A DNA stretch of 64,000 bases from Datnioides undecimradiatus (GCA_008933995.1 WARS01000029.1:23737379-23801378), one strand, 5' to 3'. Positions 12,420 through 25,476 are shown, counted from the stretch's first letter. The notes: generated by a model from the sequence alone, not told the origin. Made by a program: numbers and translations.

Positions 12420-14040
12420 ACAAAAATAAACAATATTGTTGTTTTTTAATTTTATTTTCTTAGATAAAATAAAAATTCTGCACAGGAATCTTTAGGTTTT
12501 GCACGAGCATGGACTGTGCAAACTTTCACGCGAGTCGTGTTGGTGCGGTGCCACCTGTGTGTGAAGCACCGTCCTGTTTCTGCAGGATCACTCAGCGTGT
12601 GTGCCGCACAGACCCGGCAGCAGGTGCACAGTTTGTGCAAGAGTCATCGTAGCGGCTGCCAAGTATGGAAAAGATATTTTAAAAAATGAATATATCAAAA
12701 AACAGCATCTTTTTCATATTAATTTAAATTTGTCATGAATTAAATTAATTGTTTGATGCTGAAAATTGATGAAAATGCTGCATCCTGATCTCGTCTAAAT
12801 GGAGAATAATGATTTTCTCATGTTTAACACTGTAAAATCTAAGGAGGGCCCCGTCAAATCATCAATTATAATTATAGACCGTATCATAAATAGTGGACTC
12901 AGTTGCATCATATAAAACCACTTTGGAGTTTTCAATTTATATGACTCTAACTGGGACAATAATCAGTAAAATAAACACCGTGCTGTGTTGGAGAAAGGCT
13001 TAAAACAGTAAACTCGTTCACCGAGGTCATGAATCAAGTGAGACGTCTGCCACTTTACTGCAGTCTGACCTCTTTTTACGACTTCTTTTCAACTCCGGCA
13101 AACATTAAGATGACATTTGCACCAGCTGACCGACAGGAAAGCGTTACGACAGCGCTGACCTTTGAGGGAAGGGAGAGCTGTAACATCAGATATGGAGGAA
13201 GCATATCGTATCAGCTGTGCGACACCATGCAGGCTGATATAAACCTGCTCCCTGCAGAAACAGGCAGCGTGTGTGAACTTGTCCTGTTAGCTAACTGGCT
13301 GTGTAGCATGTTGGAGAGCAGGTTGAGCTTGTTTGCAGTTTGGGCCCTGAAATAGTAATAAAAGTATTAAACCAGAAACATCCTGTGCATCATTATTAGC
13401 ATTAAAATACATTTAAAGTACAACAATGAAACATTATGCACACCGTCCTTTTTCAGAATAATGTATTTTATATCATTTAATTATTGATTATTGATGCAAT
13501 GGATGCAAAACGTCTACACATCCCTATGAAACTGCAGGATTTGGGTGTGTTGCAGTGGTTTTTATTTAAAATAATTAATTTTCTGTGCTTGTTGTATGAT
13601 CAGATTAAAGATAAATCATGGCTGATGTTTAAATTATTCTTATTTCTGTCTGTGCATTTTTTTCTTTTCACTAATTATACATACAACTTGTGAATTTCAA
13701 TCAGGTCTTATTGTTTTATTGATAATAATTTATTTGTTGGTTATATTTTGCATTAAAAGTGGTTCGTGAATATAAAGCAGCAGAAGTGGGGATTAACTGC
13801 AATGCTTCAGTTTCTTTGCATATTATGTAATATTTATAGTTATAGTTGTTTACTGTGTGTGTGTGGTATTATGTTCTAAGGGCAGCCAGCTGTGGATTGG
13901 GATACTTTTAATTTCAGTATTTGCAAAAATCTCTTTAATTGCATCCTAATTATGGCAGCAGGGTCCAGTTTTCAGGGTCCAGCTGTGCAGGAACCTGTGG
14001 ACAGCTGAGAGCCGAGTTGATTTGTTGTTTGTTGTTTTCT
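12420..14040. other. AT-rich stretch, nothing recognised
   Basis: Unique AT-rich DNA without satellites, recognised transposon parts or convincing exons. Frames of 60-108 codons here have no family resemblance. Confidence 0.6.
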
Positions 14041-14063
14041 GCATGTGATTAAGCTCCAAAGCA

Positions 14064-14076
14064 CCCCCCCCCCCCC
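14064..14076 (+). repeat. Poly(C) 13
   Basis: Uninterrupted C run. A poly(A) run of about 19 bases lies at 14420-14438. Confidence 0.9.
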
Positions 14077-14119
14077 ACACTCCTCCACCCCCCACGCTCC
14101 GCGTCCTCCTCCCTCCTCA

Positions 14120-14330
14120 ACAACATGACAATTTGAAAACCACCAGGAGACAAAGTGTGGTCCATTTTGTTAATGGTTTTGGCCAGAAGGGATTGGCCAT
14201 CTCCACCAATAAGCCCGGCCGTATATCTCACTTCATTTGGCTTCTGTTGTGTCAGCAAAATAAGGCGGGGAAATAATAACGTGCGGCTATCTACATACGG
14301 AGAAGTAATGAAGGAGAGAGGCACGGAGCG
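14120..14330. promoter_or_regulatory. Candidate enhancer with paired NFI half-sites and a CCAAT box
   Basis: TTGGCCA occurs twice in direct orientation (14179-14185 and 14193-14199), then CCAAT at 14206-14210, in a block of balanced composition with no repeats. Confidence 0.35.
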
Positions 14331-15999
14331 GAGGGAGGAGCAGCGAGGGGAATGAGCACAGCTGATATTGGACTTGCAGGATTTGCCGCCTTATTCTGAG
14401 AGTTGACCGAAGGTGATTCAAAAAAAAAAAAAAAAAAATGCAAAGCAAGCATTTTGTTTTTCCAGGAAACAGAAACCCAGCGAGACTTTGTGTCTGCACC
14501 TCGTGTCTCTTGTTAATTCCATCATGGTTCATGCGGATGTCAGCTCAGACTGGTCACAGGCTTTATTTGCAGCCTGACTGACACGCGTGGCGTTGCTGCG
14601 CGTTTCGTCATATGAGTCAACCTGAAAGTTACCCGTCACTGCTTTTGTCACCAGCGGGGCTGATGATGAGACGGGCAGAGACATTCCCCGGGGTTTGCTT
14701 TCCACTGTTTTATATATATAAAAAACAAGGCAGAGGTTAATTTCCGACAAAGCCGATCCTCCGGTTGCTGCACAGTTTCATCAGAAAGTGTGAGCTGATG
14801 TCCCGAGCTGGAGGGAGGCGTCGCGGGAGGCGCCTCCACACGAGACTGAGCCCCGGGCTGCTGCTAATGAGAGCCGCGCAGCACCGTCCGATTGATTTGT
14901 TAGTGATGAGCACGACGCCTTTTAACAAGGAATTATACAGAAACACAGTGTTAGTGTTCAGAGAGAGTGTGTGTGTGAGTGTGTGTGTGTTAGCAGAAGC
15001 TTCAGGATCACAAACAGTTTCAAACGCTGACCCGTTTCCACCTGATCAGGGTGGAGACAGTAAAAAGTGATGGATTACACCTGGAGTGGACTGTAAACAA
15101 GCTGTAAACACTCCTCCGTCACACGGAGGCCACGGAGACCTGCTGCATTTTCACATCTGATGGAAATGTGTTTTTAAAACTCCTGTCGTCTTATTCCAAG
15201 AGAGTATTTTCTATGATTGAATTTCATTATTAACAGTTTCAACCGCTCTTTCAAATTTGATGCAGTCATCAGATTTTGCATGGGAAGTATTCGTACGAGT
15301 GCAGCGTCTCTGCACTGGTGCAAACGTTCCCTCCAACTGAAGGATGAAGTGATCAGAGTTTGCTTTTTAAGAGTCAAAGGTCAACAGTGCAGTGACCTCG
15401 CAGTCTTATAAATCAGCAAATAACATATAATCCTTCCCTGGAGTCGCACACATCGTGGTAACGTCCCCGTACGCGGAGCTTAGAGGAGCGTGTCGGACCA
15501 GACGCTGGAAGATTTGTGTGAACGAACCCTGTGGCTGCAGGAAATGAGAACCAGACGAGGACAGGAAGAGATACAGGTGGAAGGTAGGCGGGACTGTGCT
15601 CTGCATAGACAAAATATAAATAACAACATAAAAGTTGTTTGTAAGCAGTAAACAACAGTGAAATCAACAGTGCATGCATGAACTGCTCCTGATTTCCCTA
15701 AATTAGCTTTAAAATCACGCGGCTCCTGTCTGTGGTTTGTTGTGCTGCCCCCAAGTGGCCAGAAAGTGACGGAGTGAAGTTCAAACGGTCTCAGCGACGA
15801 GCCGAGGCCGCCGTCATCGATATATCAGCCGGATCAATATGTAATAGCTGGTTCTGTGGGACGATGTGATTGGCTGAGGTTTGTTTCCTGTTTGTTTCTG
15901 TTCTTAGGCTCTCAGAGCTCAGAGGCCAGGTCAGTGTCACCTCCGTGTGCCACGCCGCCGCCGCTGCCGCCGCCGCCTCGCAGTCGTCTTCGGTTACCA

Positions 16000-16205
16000 G
16001 CGGATAAGCACTTTTCCCCTGATTGGTTTAGCCGGCGTCTCTTAATATCATATTGATGATAATTTCCCTGTAATGCGCCATTTGCACTAATTGTGATGCA
16101 GGGAGTGAGTAATGGCATGTGACTGCAGCCGCTCCCCAGCCACTCCTCAACACTTAATCTCCTGATTGTCCCAGAGAGACGAAACGTGACAAGACCGCCA
16201 TAAAC
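16000..16205. promoter_or_regulatory. Candidate conserved non-coding block
   Basis: Runs from GATTGGTTTAGCCGG through CTTAATATCATATTGATGAT to GCACTAATTGTGATGC: closely packed A/T words inside unique sequence, ended by a CA satellite. Confidence 0.3.
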
Positions 16206-17929
16206 AACCTGCAACCCCCCCGAACACACACACACGCACACACACACACACCCTCTCTCTGCGCTGACCTCTGTGCTACCCGACATCTCTCCCTGCCTCC
16301 ATGTTTTCCCTCATATCTCTGTATATTTGATGAGTTGAACCATATTTAAGACTCACAGCTGCATAATTCAGTTTATTTTGTCCAGTTTCTACAATATTTT
16401 ATTCATAATTTTCATTCCTACAGACTAATTAAAGCAATATATTCATCCCATGTTAGACCGGATATCATCTTTTAGGGACTATAACATCATAATCATGTAT
16501 AAATATCATCTTTTCCAGGTTTTAAAGGCAGCGTTACAGTGAAATTATGTAATGTTCTGTGCTTCGCAGACTGTTTTAGTATTCTAGTATTTGTCTTTAC
16601 CCAGTGGAATCATTACATCCACATTACTGATGATTATTTATATAAAGTCTAATATCGATATGAAGGTATTTTGTCAGCAATATCAAGATATTTGATTTTG
16701 TTTATGTCCTAAAACTCAAAACACACGTGATGAACAAATATCAGAAGCTGATTTTAAATTTTAAAATGGAGTCAGAACACGTTCAGATGAGCAAAGAGAC
16801 GTTAGCGTCCCTGCAAACCTTTGCAGAGCAGGTCGGGGCAGGCGCAGGATCTAAATCTGATTGGTTGTTGCTGCAGAACGTTGCTGCACATTTTCAAATT
16901 AAACAGTAGTAAATACTGTTTTTTTCCTAAATTCCCAGTTCACACTCCTCATCTCTCCTCTGGGAGGCTCAGAAACAAACGTGATTGGACGAGAAGCTGG
17001 ACCCCAAACTGCTCCTGATGGTCAGACCCGTTGCCCCGACTGAGGTAAAGTAGCAGACGCAGATTCAGCTCAGACCCTGTTAAACTGAGTATCATCACAC
17101 CTGCGGGGATCACCTGTGAGGACCTCCACTTCCTGTGTATGTGACTCCATTCTTTCCCAAACGAATCTTAATTCGTTATCAAATAAGCAACTGTAAATAC
17201 AGTCTGTCCGCTCCTGTACAGACACATATAACTAGATATATATGCTAATACCACTTAAGCAAATGAAATCATATAATTGGCCATAACAGTTTAACCTTTG
17301 AACAATGAATTACTGCGTGTCCGCGCTCCATATGCAAACCATTTACATAGGAGTGCATAATTTAAACACACTCTTTTTCATACCTTCCACCGGGCCACTA
17401 AATCCTCCGCCGCCGCCGCCGCAGTGCAGGTTTCATTTGCACACACACATGCACACAGGGCGAACACACACGACAGCGGACCGGCTGATTGTCTCCTCTT
17501 CATGTGTGATTTGGGTGTGAAATCGATGTAGGTGGCCCATCTCGGGCCCCGCAGGGGGGCGGAGACACCGACAGACCTCCGCAGAGTGAGGGGCAGCAGG
17601 AGGATGGAAATTATGATAATAATCACAGAAACGCATAATTCTGTTGGTCATAGTTTGAATCCCAGGGAAAAAGAAAATTGTTGGCTTTCTTTCTAAATGA
17701 GCACAAACTGATTTATACAAATTAGACATCTGAAAGAGGAAAAAAGGCATTTTCCTGCAGCGGATTGTTTTCTCCTCCTCCCTTCTCTCTGAGCTGGAAA
17801 AGAGGATGAGCTGCCGGGCGAGGGGGGGTAAAATGGAGTGCAGGGGGTTGAGTCAGGGACTGTTAACCCCAGGGGAGGTTCAGAGCATCGGGCCTGATTC
17901 CCAGGCCATCTCATTGTTCCCGGCCCGGC

Positions 17930-18062
17930 TGTAATTTAGGAGGAAAGCGGCGTCAAAGCACCCATAAATCCTCCGCGTGCCGAAAGCGTCCCAATCTCAA
18001 TCTGTCAGCGAGACACTGGTCAGCTGGTAAATACCTATCGCCTGCTCCTCTTTCATGTGATC
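17930..18062. promoter_or_regulatory. Candidate conserved non-coding block
   Basis: Contains CAAAGCACCCATAAATCC (HOX/CDX-like CCATAAA) and CCCAATCTCAATC. A similar CAAGCACCCATAAAGG word occurs at 46209-46224 in another candidate block, possibly a shared binding site. Confidence 0.28.
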
Positions 18063-18435
18063 ACACACATGGGAACACACACACACACACACACACACAC
18101 ACATTCTTTTCTGGTTCTACATGAAGCCGCTTGCTGAGGAGGCAAGTTTGCGAGATGAGCGCTAAACGCACAGATGTGCAAACACACTCAGCGCGCTCTC
18201 GACATATGCACAGTCTACTGCGCAGACACCGCTCGTGGCTGTTTCCTCTGCAGCCCACAGCCTGAAACAAGGAAGATTAAAGCAGATAATGAGAGCGAGT
18301 CTGGGCTCAGAGGGCTTCGGACTGTCAGACGGCAGAGAGTCAAACTAAAAACAAAATAAAAAGTCCTGTTTTCATCTCTGTCATTTAGGTTTTTAGTTAA
18401 GTAAACATGCAATCAGGCGATAACACCTTGTATCT

Positions 18436-18742
18436 CCAAGGGAAGGAAGGAGGAGAGCAGGACAAGGAAAGGAAGGAGGAGAGAGAGGACAGAAAAGGGT
18501 GACGAGGAAAGAAGGAAAAGAGTAGATAAAGGAAGAAGAAAGTGATGCGAGGAAGGACAGAGGGGAGATACAAGGACACCAGCAGGGGGGTTGGGTTTAG
18601 TGGTGGGTAGGTGAAAGGAGAGACGAGTAGGAAGTGAATGAGGAAAGAAGGAGGAGAAGAAGGACACAAGAAAGGAAGAAAGGGAGCATGATTAGGAAAG
18701 GAATTAAGGAGGGAAAGGATAGAAGTGAAGGACAGAGCAGCA
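18436..18742 (+). repeat. Polypurine tract
   Basis: About 300 bases of GGAAGGA, GAGGA and AAGAAG words. Opposite strand sense to 11036-11946. Confidence 0.9.
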
Positions 18743-18878
18743 GGAGCTCGACGTCTGCGTCCGGCTCCAAACACGACGCTCCTGCGGTTCCTTCTTCTTT
18801 CTCTTCCTGTTTGGGGCTTTGGGGCATTTTAGTTCACGTGAGGTTACAACGAGACGACGCCTCAGAGAAACCTCGCTC

Positions 18879-18879
18879 A

Positions 18880-18918
<39 letters not shown>

Positions 18919-18921
18919 CAC
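18879..18921 (+). repeat. (CA)n microsatellite
   Basis: About 43 bases of CA with one CG interruption near the end. Confidence 0.95.
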
Positions 18922-19376
18922 GTCTCAAAGGTGTGTTTCTCATGGTCACCTCGTTTTTAACTTAATTAAAAGTCCCTCTATAGACACATAAACAAATAAA
19001 CACACAGTCGGCTGTGGACAGACACATCCTGGTGTCGATCAATAACGCTCATAGATTGTCAATTACGCCCTCTGAAGGGAAATGAATGGGATTTGCATTT
19101 ATATAGAGCCAGGTCTACCCATGCACTCACAGGACGTCCTGGAACTGCTGCCCTCAGCACGCTGACCCGCCGCAGGGGGAGGAGGTGAGGGGGGAGGTGA
19201 GGGAGGAGGTGATAGAGATGTGGAGCAGACACTTGAGGTGCTCACATGAACAGAGTCAGAGCTGATCAGAGTTCAGTTCAGGAGCACGGCACGGATTAGG
19301 TTTACACATTAAACTGCACAACAACCATTAAAGCTGAGTTCTCCATGTTCTTGAGTTGTGTCTTCACATCGGTTAC

Positions 19377-19705
19377 CGGCTTCACTTCCTGTCTGTGGCG
19401 TCACCGCCTCCTCTCTGTGCCTGTGTCAGTGCTGTGTCTGTGTATCAGCAGCTTGATAAACTGACTCTGGATCAGCTGTAAGACACATTTCTGTGTGTCA
19501 GCAGCAGCTTGATAAACTGACTCTGGATCAGCTGTAAGACACATTTCTGTGCTCCTCTTTTCAGCCGCTGCTTGTTTTTAACTCTGTATCTGAAGCAGAT
19601 GAAGGATTTCAGTCGTCGGACGTCTGGATCTGAAGTTATCAGAGAAACAAGCTGAGCAAACGTTAGCAGCAGCTCGGCTCGCCGCCCCTCCAGGACGTCC
19701 CGTGT
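19377..19705 (-). repeat. Dispersed repeat family R1, copy A (inverted, with internal duplication)
   Basis: This is nearly the reverse complement of 33751-34142. Shared blocks include the segment around GGACGTCC, the AACAAGCAGCGGCTGAAAAG block and the end near CAGGAAGTGAAGCCG. It contains a roughly 54-bp tandem duplication (19445-19497 and 19498-19553) absent from the other copies. It is truncated after 19705, only 14 bases before the target duplication of the solo LTR. Confidence 0.85.
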
Positions 19706-19724
19706 CTGCTGAACTCCGAATGTG

Positions 19725-20174
19725 TGTCAGGGTTTTGATGTTGAGTTCTTCTTCTTTTGTTATTTCCTGTTTTATTTTGAAAAGTTTTTCCCTTGTGTGT
19801 TTCTGTCTACTTGTTTCCTTACCTTGATTAGTCCATTGGTCTCACCTGTGTCTCGTTTTGCTGCCCTCACCTGTCTGTTTAAGTTATGCCATTGCCTTTG
19901 TTCTCTGTCGCTGCATTGTTGAGTTTAGAGTCCATGTCCCTACCTAGATTCCATGTCCATAGTCATAGAGATTTTGGATTAGTGGTTTTTGCATTTTTTT
20001 TTTTTTATTTGTTTACCACACCTTGTTTGGACTGACTTCCTTGGATTTTGACCCTGCCTGCCTTGACCATCTGTAAGCCTAAGCCCATTAAAATAACCTG
20101 TTAAAAGATCTTTGGCATCCTTGTCCGTGCCTGCATCTGGGTCCTGCTCTCCCCTCGTAACCCAAGCCCTGACA
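19725..20174. mobile_element. Solo LTR of an LTR retrotransposon (450 bp) with 5-bp target duplication
   Basis: The element begins TGTCAGGG and ends CCCTGACA, a perfect 8-base inverted terminal pair that starts TG and ends CA. It is flanked by direct repeats ATGTG (19720-19724 and 20175-20179). Length, TG...CA ends and a 5-bp target duplication fit a solo LTR left after recombination between two LTRs. The inside is T-rich, with a TTTAAG-type box near 19878 and an ATTAAA-type signal near 20089, as in fish LTRs that read on the + strand. No gag, pol or primer-binding site is adjacent. The superfamily (Gypsy or other) cannot be told from this. Confidence 0.8.
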
Positions 20175-20179
20175 ATGTG

Positions 20180-20980
20180 AGCGTAAACACTTCTCTTTCT
20201 TCATTTCCATTCTCAATATAAGTAAATATCACCGTTGTGCAGCTTTTAAAAGTTGTTGTCCTTGTGCTGATATTACTCCTGAGTTTCAGCACTGATGCAA
20301 AAATATACATTTTCCTGCAAAACCTCATTTTTAAATGTTATTTACAGTAAAAACACAAAACTTAACCTAATTAGGATGTAAATTATTAAATACATGATCA
20401 GAAAATAATAATAAAGATTACACATTTAAATTAATAAAAAAGCTTAAGTGCATTTTTAAGGTGCTTGTACTTGACTTGAGTGTTTCCTTTTTATGTTTTA
20501 TGCCTCTGCAGGTGCAGGTGGAGGGTAAATACTCCAGTTACTCAGCAAATCCAGATTAATATTCAGATTAATAAAAAAATGATCAAATAATAAATGATGT
20601 TTTTTCATAAATACAAATATATGAAATAGTTAAATTTAGCCCAGCTTTCACCGGGTGCAGGTTAATAATGCTCCAGTACTGATGCATCAGTAATATAAAT
20701 GTTGTTGTAGTGAAACAGGTCACTGCACAACACGAGCTCATTCTGAATGTTTACTGTTTTATTTCTTTATTGCTGCTTTTACTGTGCTGCAGCTTTCGAC
20801 TCTGTCTCCTTGTGTGTGTGTGTGTGTGTGTGTGTGATCTGCCTCTGTGTGTTCTGTGTGTGCACACGAGTGTGAGTATGTATTTCTGTGTACCTGAGTC
20901 ACTGCGGAGGCATCGGGGGCCAATTAGCGAGGTGGATTATGTGTCTGAACTCTGCTCCTGAGGGAGGGAACCAAACCACA
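20180..20980. other. AT-rich stretch after the solo LTR
   Basis: AT-rich unique DNA with one TG run (20811-20836). No gene or internal retrotransposon sequence follows the LTR, supporting its solo status. Confidence 0.6.
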
Positions 20981-20982
20981 CT

Positions 20983-21054
20983 GTGAGGGAGGAGGGAGGA
21001 GGGAGGAGGGGGAGAGAGAGAGAGGGAGGGAGGGGGAGGTGGTGGAGGGGGGGC
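20983..21054 (+). repeat. GGGAGGA tandem repeat (G-rich)
   Basis: Repeated GGGAGGA units followed by GA and G5 runs; enough G-triplets for quadruplex folding on the + strand. Confidence 0.85.
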
Positions 21055-21136
21055 TCACAGCATGAAGCCACACAAATTACACCCGCCACCAAACATCAGC
21101 TCACTGTACCAATACTGTATTAGCTGTCATCACAGC

Positions 21137-21137
<1 letters not shown>

Positions 21138-21174
<37 letters not shown>
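21138..21174 (+). repeat. (TG)18 microsatellite
   Basis: Uninterrupted TG run; a second TG run of about 23 bases follows at 21219-21241. Confidence 0.95.
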
Positions 21175-21176
<2 letters not shown>

Positions 21177-22586
21177 TGACAGTTGTGATATCTGCCAGGT
21201 GTTCACAGCTGCAAACGTGTGTGTGTGTGTGTGTGTGTGTGCAGGTGAGAGACGGAGCAGAGAAGCATGAAGACAGCTGATAAACAAATTAAATTACATT
21301 ATATTCATTTTGTGCAAAGCGACTCACAGAAAGTGCCTCAGGGCTGAAACGAGTTAATTAATCCATTAATTAATTAATTAATTCTGCATAAAAACACAGA
21401 ATCTGGAGGATTTTAGTTCTGGAAACTTTCCTGTTTCAGCTTGTAGCCCCACTAATATTGACCAATCACGTTGGGGCAGGCTGTGGTTGCATGCAGTTCA
21501 CAGGCAGATATCAGTTTATGAAGATTAGTCAAAATGTTTTCTGGTCCTAAAAATAGTAATAATAAAATGAGTTTATATATAAATAATAAAATATATAATA
21601 TGATAATCAGACAGTGGAGGAGTCTCATTAAACAGATACGTGCCGAACTGCTGAACATGACCGTGTTTCATCCACCAAATATTGATAATGTGCTGCCTCT
21701 CTCATCCTGTGCAGTGGTTCAGATCAGTGTGTTTCGGGCCACAGCCCTCTTTCACATGTTGATGTTTGCATTTTGACTATTTTTTAAACATTTTCTAAAC
21801 TGAATTTTTAAATAATAATGCAAATAAACAGTACATGCAGCCTGTTAAGTGTATTTAATGTCGTCCGGAGTGCATCTCCCCTTTGGCGCACCTGATCAAT
21901 CGACTGGTCTTTTGCAGTGAACTGTGGTTTTGTGCTAACACTGAGTTTTTATTAATAATAACTGTGGCTGCACACACACTGGACAAACAGAGAGGCCTGT
22001 GTGTGTGTGTGGTGTGAGCCGGTCAATGGGGACATGGAGCGTTAGCTCGAGCATCAGCGCGTCCAATGGGATTGATCGATTTGTTGTTGATTGCCATGGC
22101 GACTCCCAGAGAGTGTGTTTAATATCTCTATTCTCCTGCAGGTGTTTACACTCGGACCACTGAGCGGGCTTCACTCCCGGCTTGGCGGCGGCGGCGGCGG
22201 CGGCGCTTGTTTTGTTTTTGTTTTAGCCTGTGGAAATGTGGAAACACCAGCTGACAGGACGAGTGGAGTCGCTCCTGTGTGAGGTTGTGTTAGCGTTGGT
22301 GTAACGTTGCTGGGATGTTATCGCTCCCTGGCAGCATCAAGCTAATATTGTCGCCCCGCTAGGAGGTCCTGCTACGCTAAATCTGCGCTGAGCGGGCTGA
22401 GGGGATCAGACTCCCGGTGTCGGGGGGAGTCAGGGGTTAATATATGTGTCTGGGAGTCGGCCTCTTCATCCCCCTCCTCCCCCATTCTGTCCGTCTCTCC
22501 CTCCCTCCAGGCACACACCCCTCACTCTCTGTCCAATCCTTTTGTCAGTGGCCCTGGCCTGTGATGTAGGGAGGCTCGGTTCACCA

Positions 22587-22589
<3 letters not shown>

Positions 22590-22625
<36 letters not shown>
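22590..22625 (+). repeat. (CA)18 microsatellite
   Basis: Uninterrupted CA run of about 36 bases, directly before an AT-rich regulatory-looking block. Confidence 0.95.
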
Positions 22626-22639
22626 ATGGTGCATTAGAC

Positions 22640-22760
22640 TGGTGATTTCCCCTCCTTCATGCCTATGCTATGGCCTTATTTATCATAATTTATCATTTTA
22701 CCATACCCACTCCCCTCGCCATTCACATGGGCATTATCATATTGTGGTGTGGCTGCAGGG
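22640..22760. promoter_or_regulatory. Candidate conserved non-coding block
   Basis: ATGGCCTTATTTATCATAATTTATCATTTTACC spans 22670-22702 with two TTTATCA words (CDX/HOX-like), then GGGCATTATCATATTG. Sharp compositional change from the CA satellite on its left. Confidence 0.3.
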
Positions 22761-24544
22761 CGCGCAGGCACACAGGCCGGGCTGGTGGGAGCGTGCACAC
22801 TGCGTCTGAATCATCCCTCTAAATACCCTCCTCAGAAACAGCTTCCAGCAGCTTTTACAACTCAACGCTTTGTCCCGAAAATATGGATATGAACCGCAGA
22901 AGAGTGAAGGAGTGCGACATTCGTGATCCTATAAGGTCTCACGCGGGTACCCCATGATTTGAGCTTCAGACATAAGCTATAGCTCTTTGCAAAGGGGGTT
23001 TATACCTGCATTATACAGTCTAAAATAAGATTATTCATTGTAAAAACAAGTAAATTATTGTGTTTTTTGGTTCCTTAACATTAAAGTAAGCACACAGATC
23101 TTCATCTGATGTCAATTCAGACATATTCTCCTTTGAGTAAACCGGATATTTAAGATGTTGCTGAAAATGCAGATACAAGACACAGTGCGAGCTGCAGCTG
23201 TGCAGAATATGTGTGTTTAGCTCAGCTTTGATTAACTTTAACATGAAAACTTGCTTCGTTGAACAACGGCGAACTGTCCTGACGACCAGCTGAGGGAACG
23301 GAAAGCAGGAGAGTCCAGAAGAGTAAAAGCTTTCACCCCTCTCTGGTGTAAAGACAGATTCCTGTATAAGATCCTAGCCGGCCAGCTCGCTCCCGCAGCT
23401 GTTTGCACCTGTTATTCACATGCATCCTGAGAGTGGACAGCTCTCCGGGCGCCACTTCACACCTGCACTTGAGTGCGTCTCCAGTGACCACTTGTGATCT
23501 CACTTCCCTGCCCCGTTTTGCTCACTGGTGAGATCAGTTGGAACCGACAGTGTGTTCAGGAACATCTGCTGCTCACCTCTGCAGGTAAAACAGCCCAAAC
23601 ACGTCTTTCCACTGATATTTCACACATTAATATGAATCTGACACACAGCTGATCATATGAGTAGGTGGTTCTTCAGTGTGGCCAGAGACAGATGCACACA
23701 CACACACACACACACACACACAATGCTACAGAGACCCTCTGTGTCTGAGCGGTGAGACGTCAGTGCATTAACTCTGGCATCTACAGCTGCTCGTCCTGTG
23801 ATTGGATCACCTGGGACACATGTTAACATCAGGTGACAGTGGCGCCATATTCACTGCAGAAAACTGATTTTATGTGTTTATTTCATGAGCTGCAGTGCAC
23901 ATTAAACAGCGTTTAGTAGCTACACACCACTTAGCTAACAAGCTAATTGCCATGTGTAGTCGCAGGTTAATACTAACAGACAATAAAACTGCAGCGTCTC
24001 TCAGAGCAGGAAATAAGGTGACATCAATAGCATTAATGACTGCATTACATGTGGGTGACAGTTTGAAGGGTCGGCTGTTGTGCATCAGAAGAGTCTAATT
24101 TAAGGGGCTAGCACTTGCACGTTAGCATCAAGTTCACAAATTAGGCCCGCTAGCATGTAACGTGTCACCATTCCTCTGCTAAACCTCATATTTAACTAAT
24201 TAACTACTTAACGAGTGGTGCTTTGCTGCTGTTTGAGGTGAACAGTGAACATTAACATGAAATTCATCAGTTAGCCGCGCTCTTCGGTGGGAAGCCGGTG
24301 AGGGATCGCGTCCTTGTTGCCGCGCCGCTAACTCCCAGCATGCTGCATTGTATCCACTCTGGGTGAACTTCCCCTCAACGAACGACGGCTCGTTTGAAGC
24401 TTTACAGGTCGACCAATGGGAGCTCAGGGAGGAAGAGTAAACGAGCGCCGACAAAGAGGGCGAAGAGGAATAGCGTAGATCAGACGATTATCTCAGCGTC
24501 AGTAAAAAGATACGGACGCGCTGAGCAGATTAAATCCCCATCCA

Positions 24545-24580
<36 letters not shown>

Positions 24581-24739
24581 CCTCAGTATTACTTTACTCT
24601 CCAGACCCTAATGAGAAGAGAAAAACCTAATTTGATCCATCTCAGCCCCTCACTCACCCTCCGCCCCCCTCCCCCGCTGGTCATGGGCTATTCCCGCTGC
24701 TCTGATTATTGTTAATCTCATCATATGTCTCTTTCCGCT

Positions 24740-24960
24740 CAATAAACCCCCCCTCCTCCATCAGCGCTCCCCATTTTCACTCAAATCAAATTGTTACCGA
24801 ACATAACCTGCCCGAGCCCCGGCGTGCCGCTGCAGTAATGCAGTTTGTCATAATTAAGTGCCGAGCCTAATTAATTAAATGGTCAGAGGGCTAATCAGTG
24901 CATTCTGCGGGCCGCACCGCTGCATGATGGGAAAGAAGTAAGGATGAATAGAGATTGAGT
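24740..24960. promoter_or_regulatory. Candidate conserved non-coding block, homeodomain-rich
   Basis: TAATTA at 24851-24856 and overlapping TAATTAATTA at 24868-24877, followed by GGCTAATCAG. These are Q50 homeodomain cores in otherwise GC-balanced unique sequence. Confidence 0.33.
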
Positions 24961-25049
24961 GACGGATATCGCTATTGACGGTTCGGGCTGAGCAGGAATG
25001 ACAAAGTTAATTGTGGAGGCATCTTCGTGTGTCTCCGAGGCTCAGGACA

Positions 25050-25051
<2 letters not shown>

Positions 25052-25087
<36 letters not shown>

Positions 25088-25252
25088 TGTTACATATACA
25101 CACTAGAATACATCTATGCATGCGAATACACATTCAAACACACGCACAAATATACACAAAATGCAAAAACAACCATGCAAATACAAAACCACACAAGTGG
25201 ATGCATGCACACACACACACATGCAGCACACACACACACAAACAAACACACA
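25052..25252 (+). repeat. (CA)n microsatellite with degenerate CA-rich flank
   Basis: A pure CA core lies at 25052-25085, followed to 25252 by degenerate CA-rich sequence (ATACACA, CACACAAA, GCACACACA) that looks like a decayed longer satellite. Confidence 0.85.
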
Positions 25253-25414
25253 CCTCCTTTCCAATCCAACCATCACATTATAGTTTTCATTGAATTGCTT
25301 GAATACACAGTGCGTATTGATTGAGTAAATGTGCTAATGAAAGTGATGCACAAAGACAGTTCATTAAAGTTGGGCTTGATTAAAAGAGAGAGAACACAAC
25401 AGCGGTGCTCCCGT

Positions 25415-25435
25415 ACACGCACACACACACACACG

Positions 25436-25476
<41 letters not shown>
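25415..25476 (+). repeat. (CA)n microsatellite, interrupted
   Basis: About 62 bases of CA with CG and CGCATA interruptions at the left third. Confidence 0.95.

Noticed and set aside
15093..15117. TGTAAACAAGCTGTAAACACTCC, faintly like the miR-30 seed
   Set aside because: Only the first seven or eight bases agree and no hairpin partner is visible.
17640..17670. tRNA-like GTTTGAATCCC word
   Set aside because: No matching A box or acceptor stem within tRNA length.
25027..25293. His/Thr-rich open frames over CA runs
   Set aside because: CA and TG repeats are open in all frames and give Thr-His or Val-Cys artefacts throughout the window.
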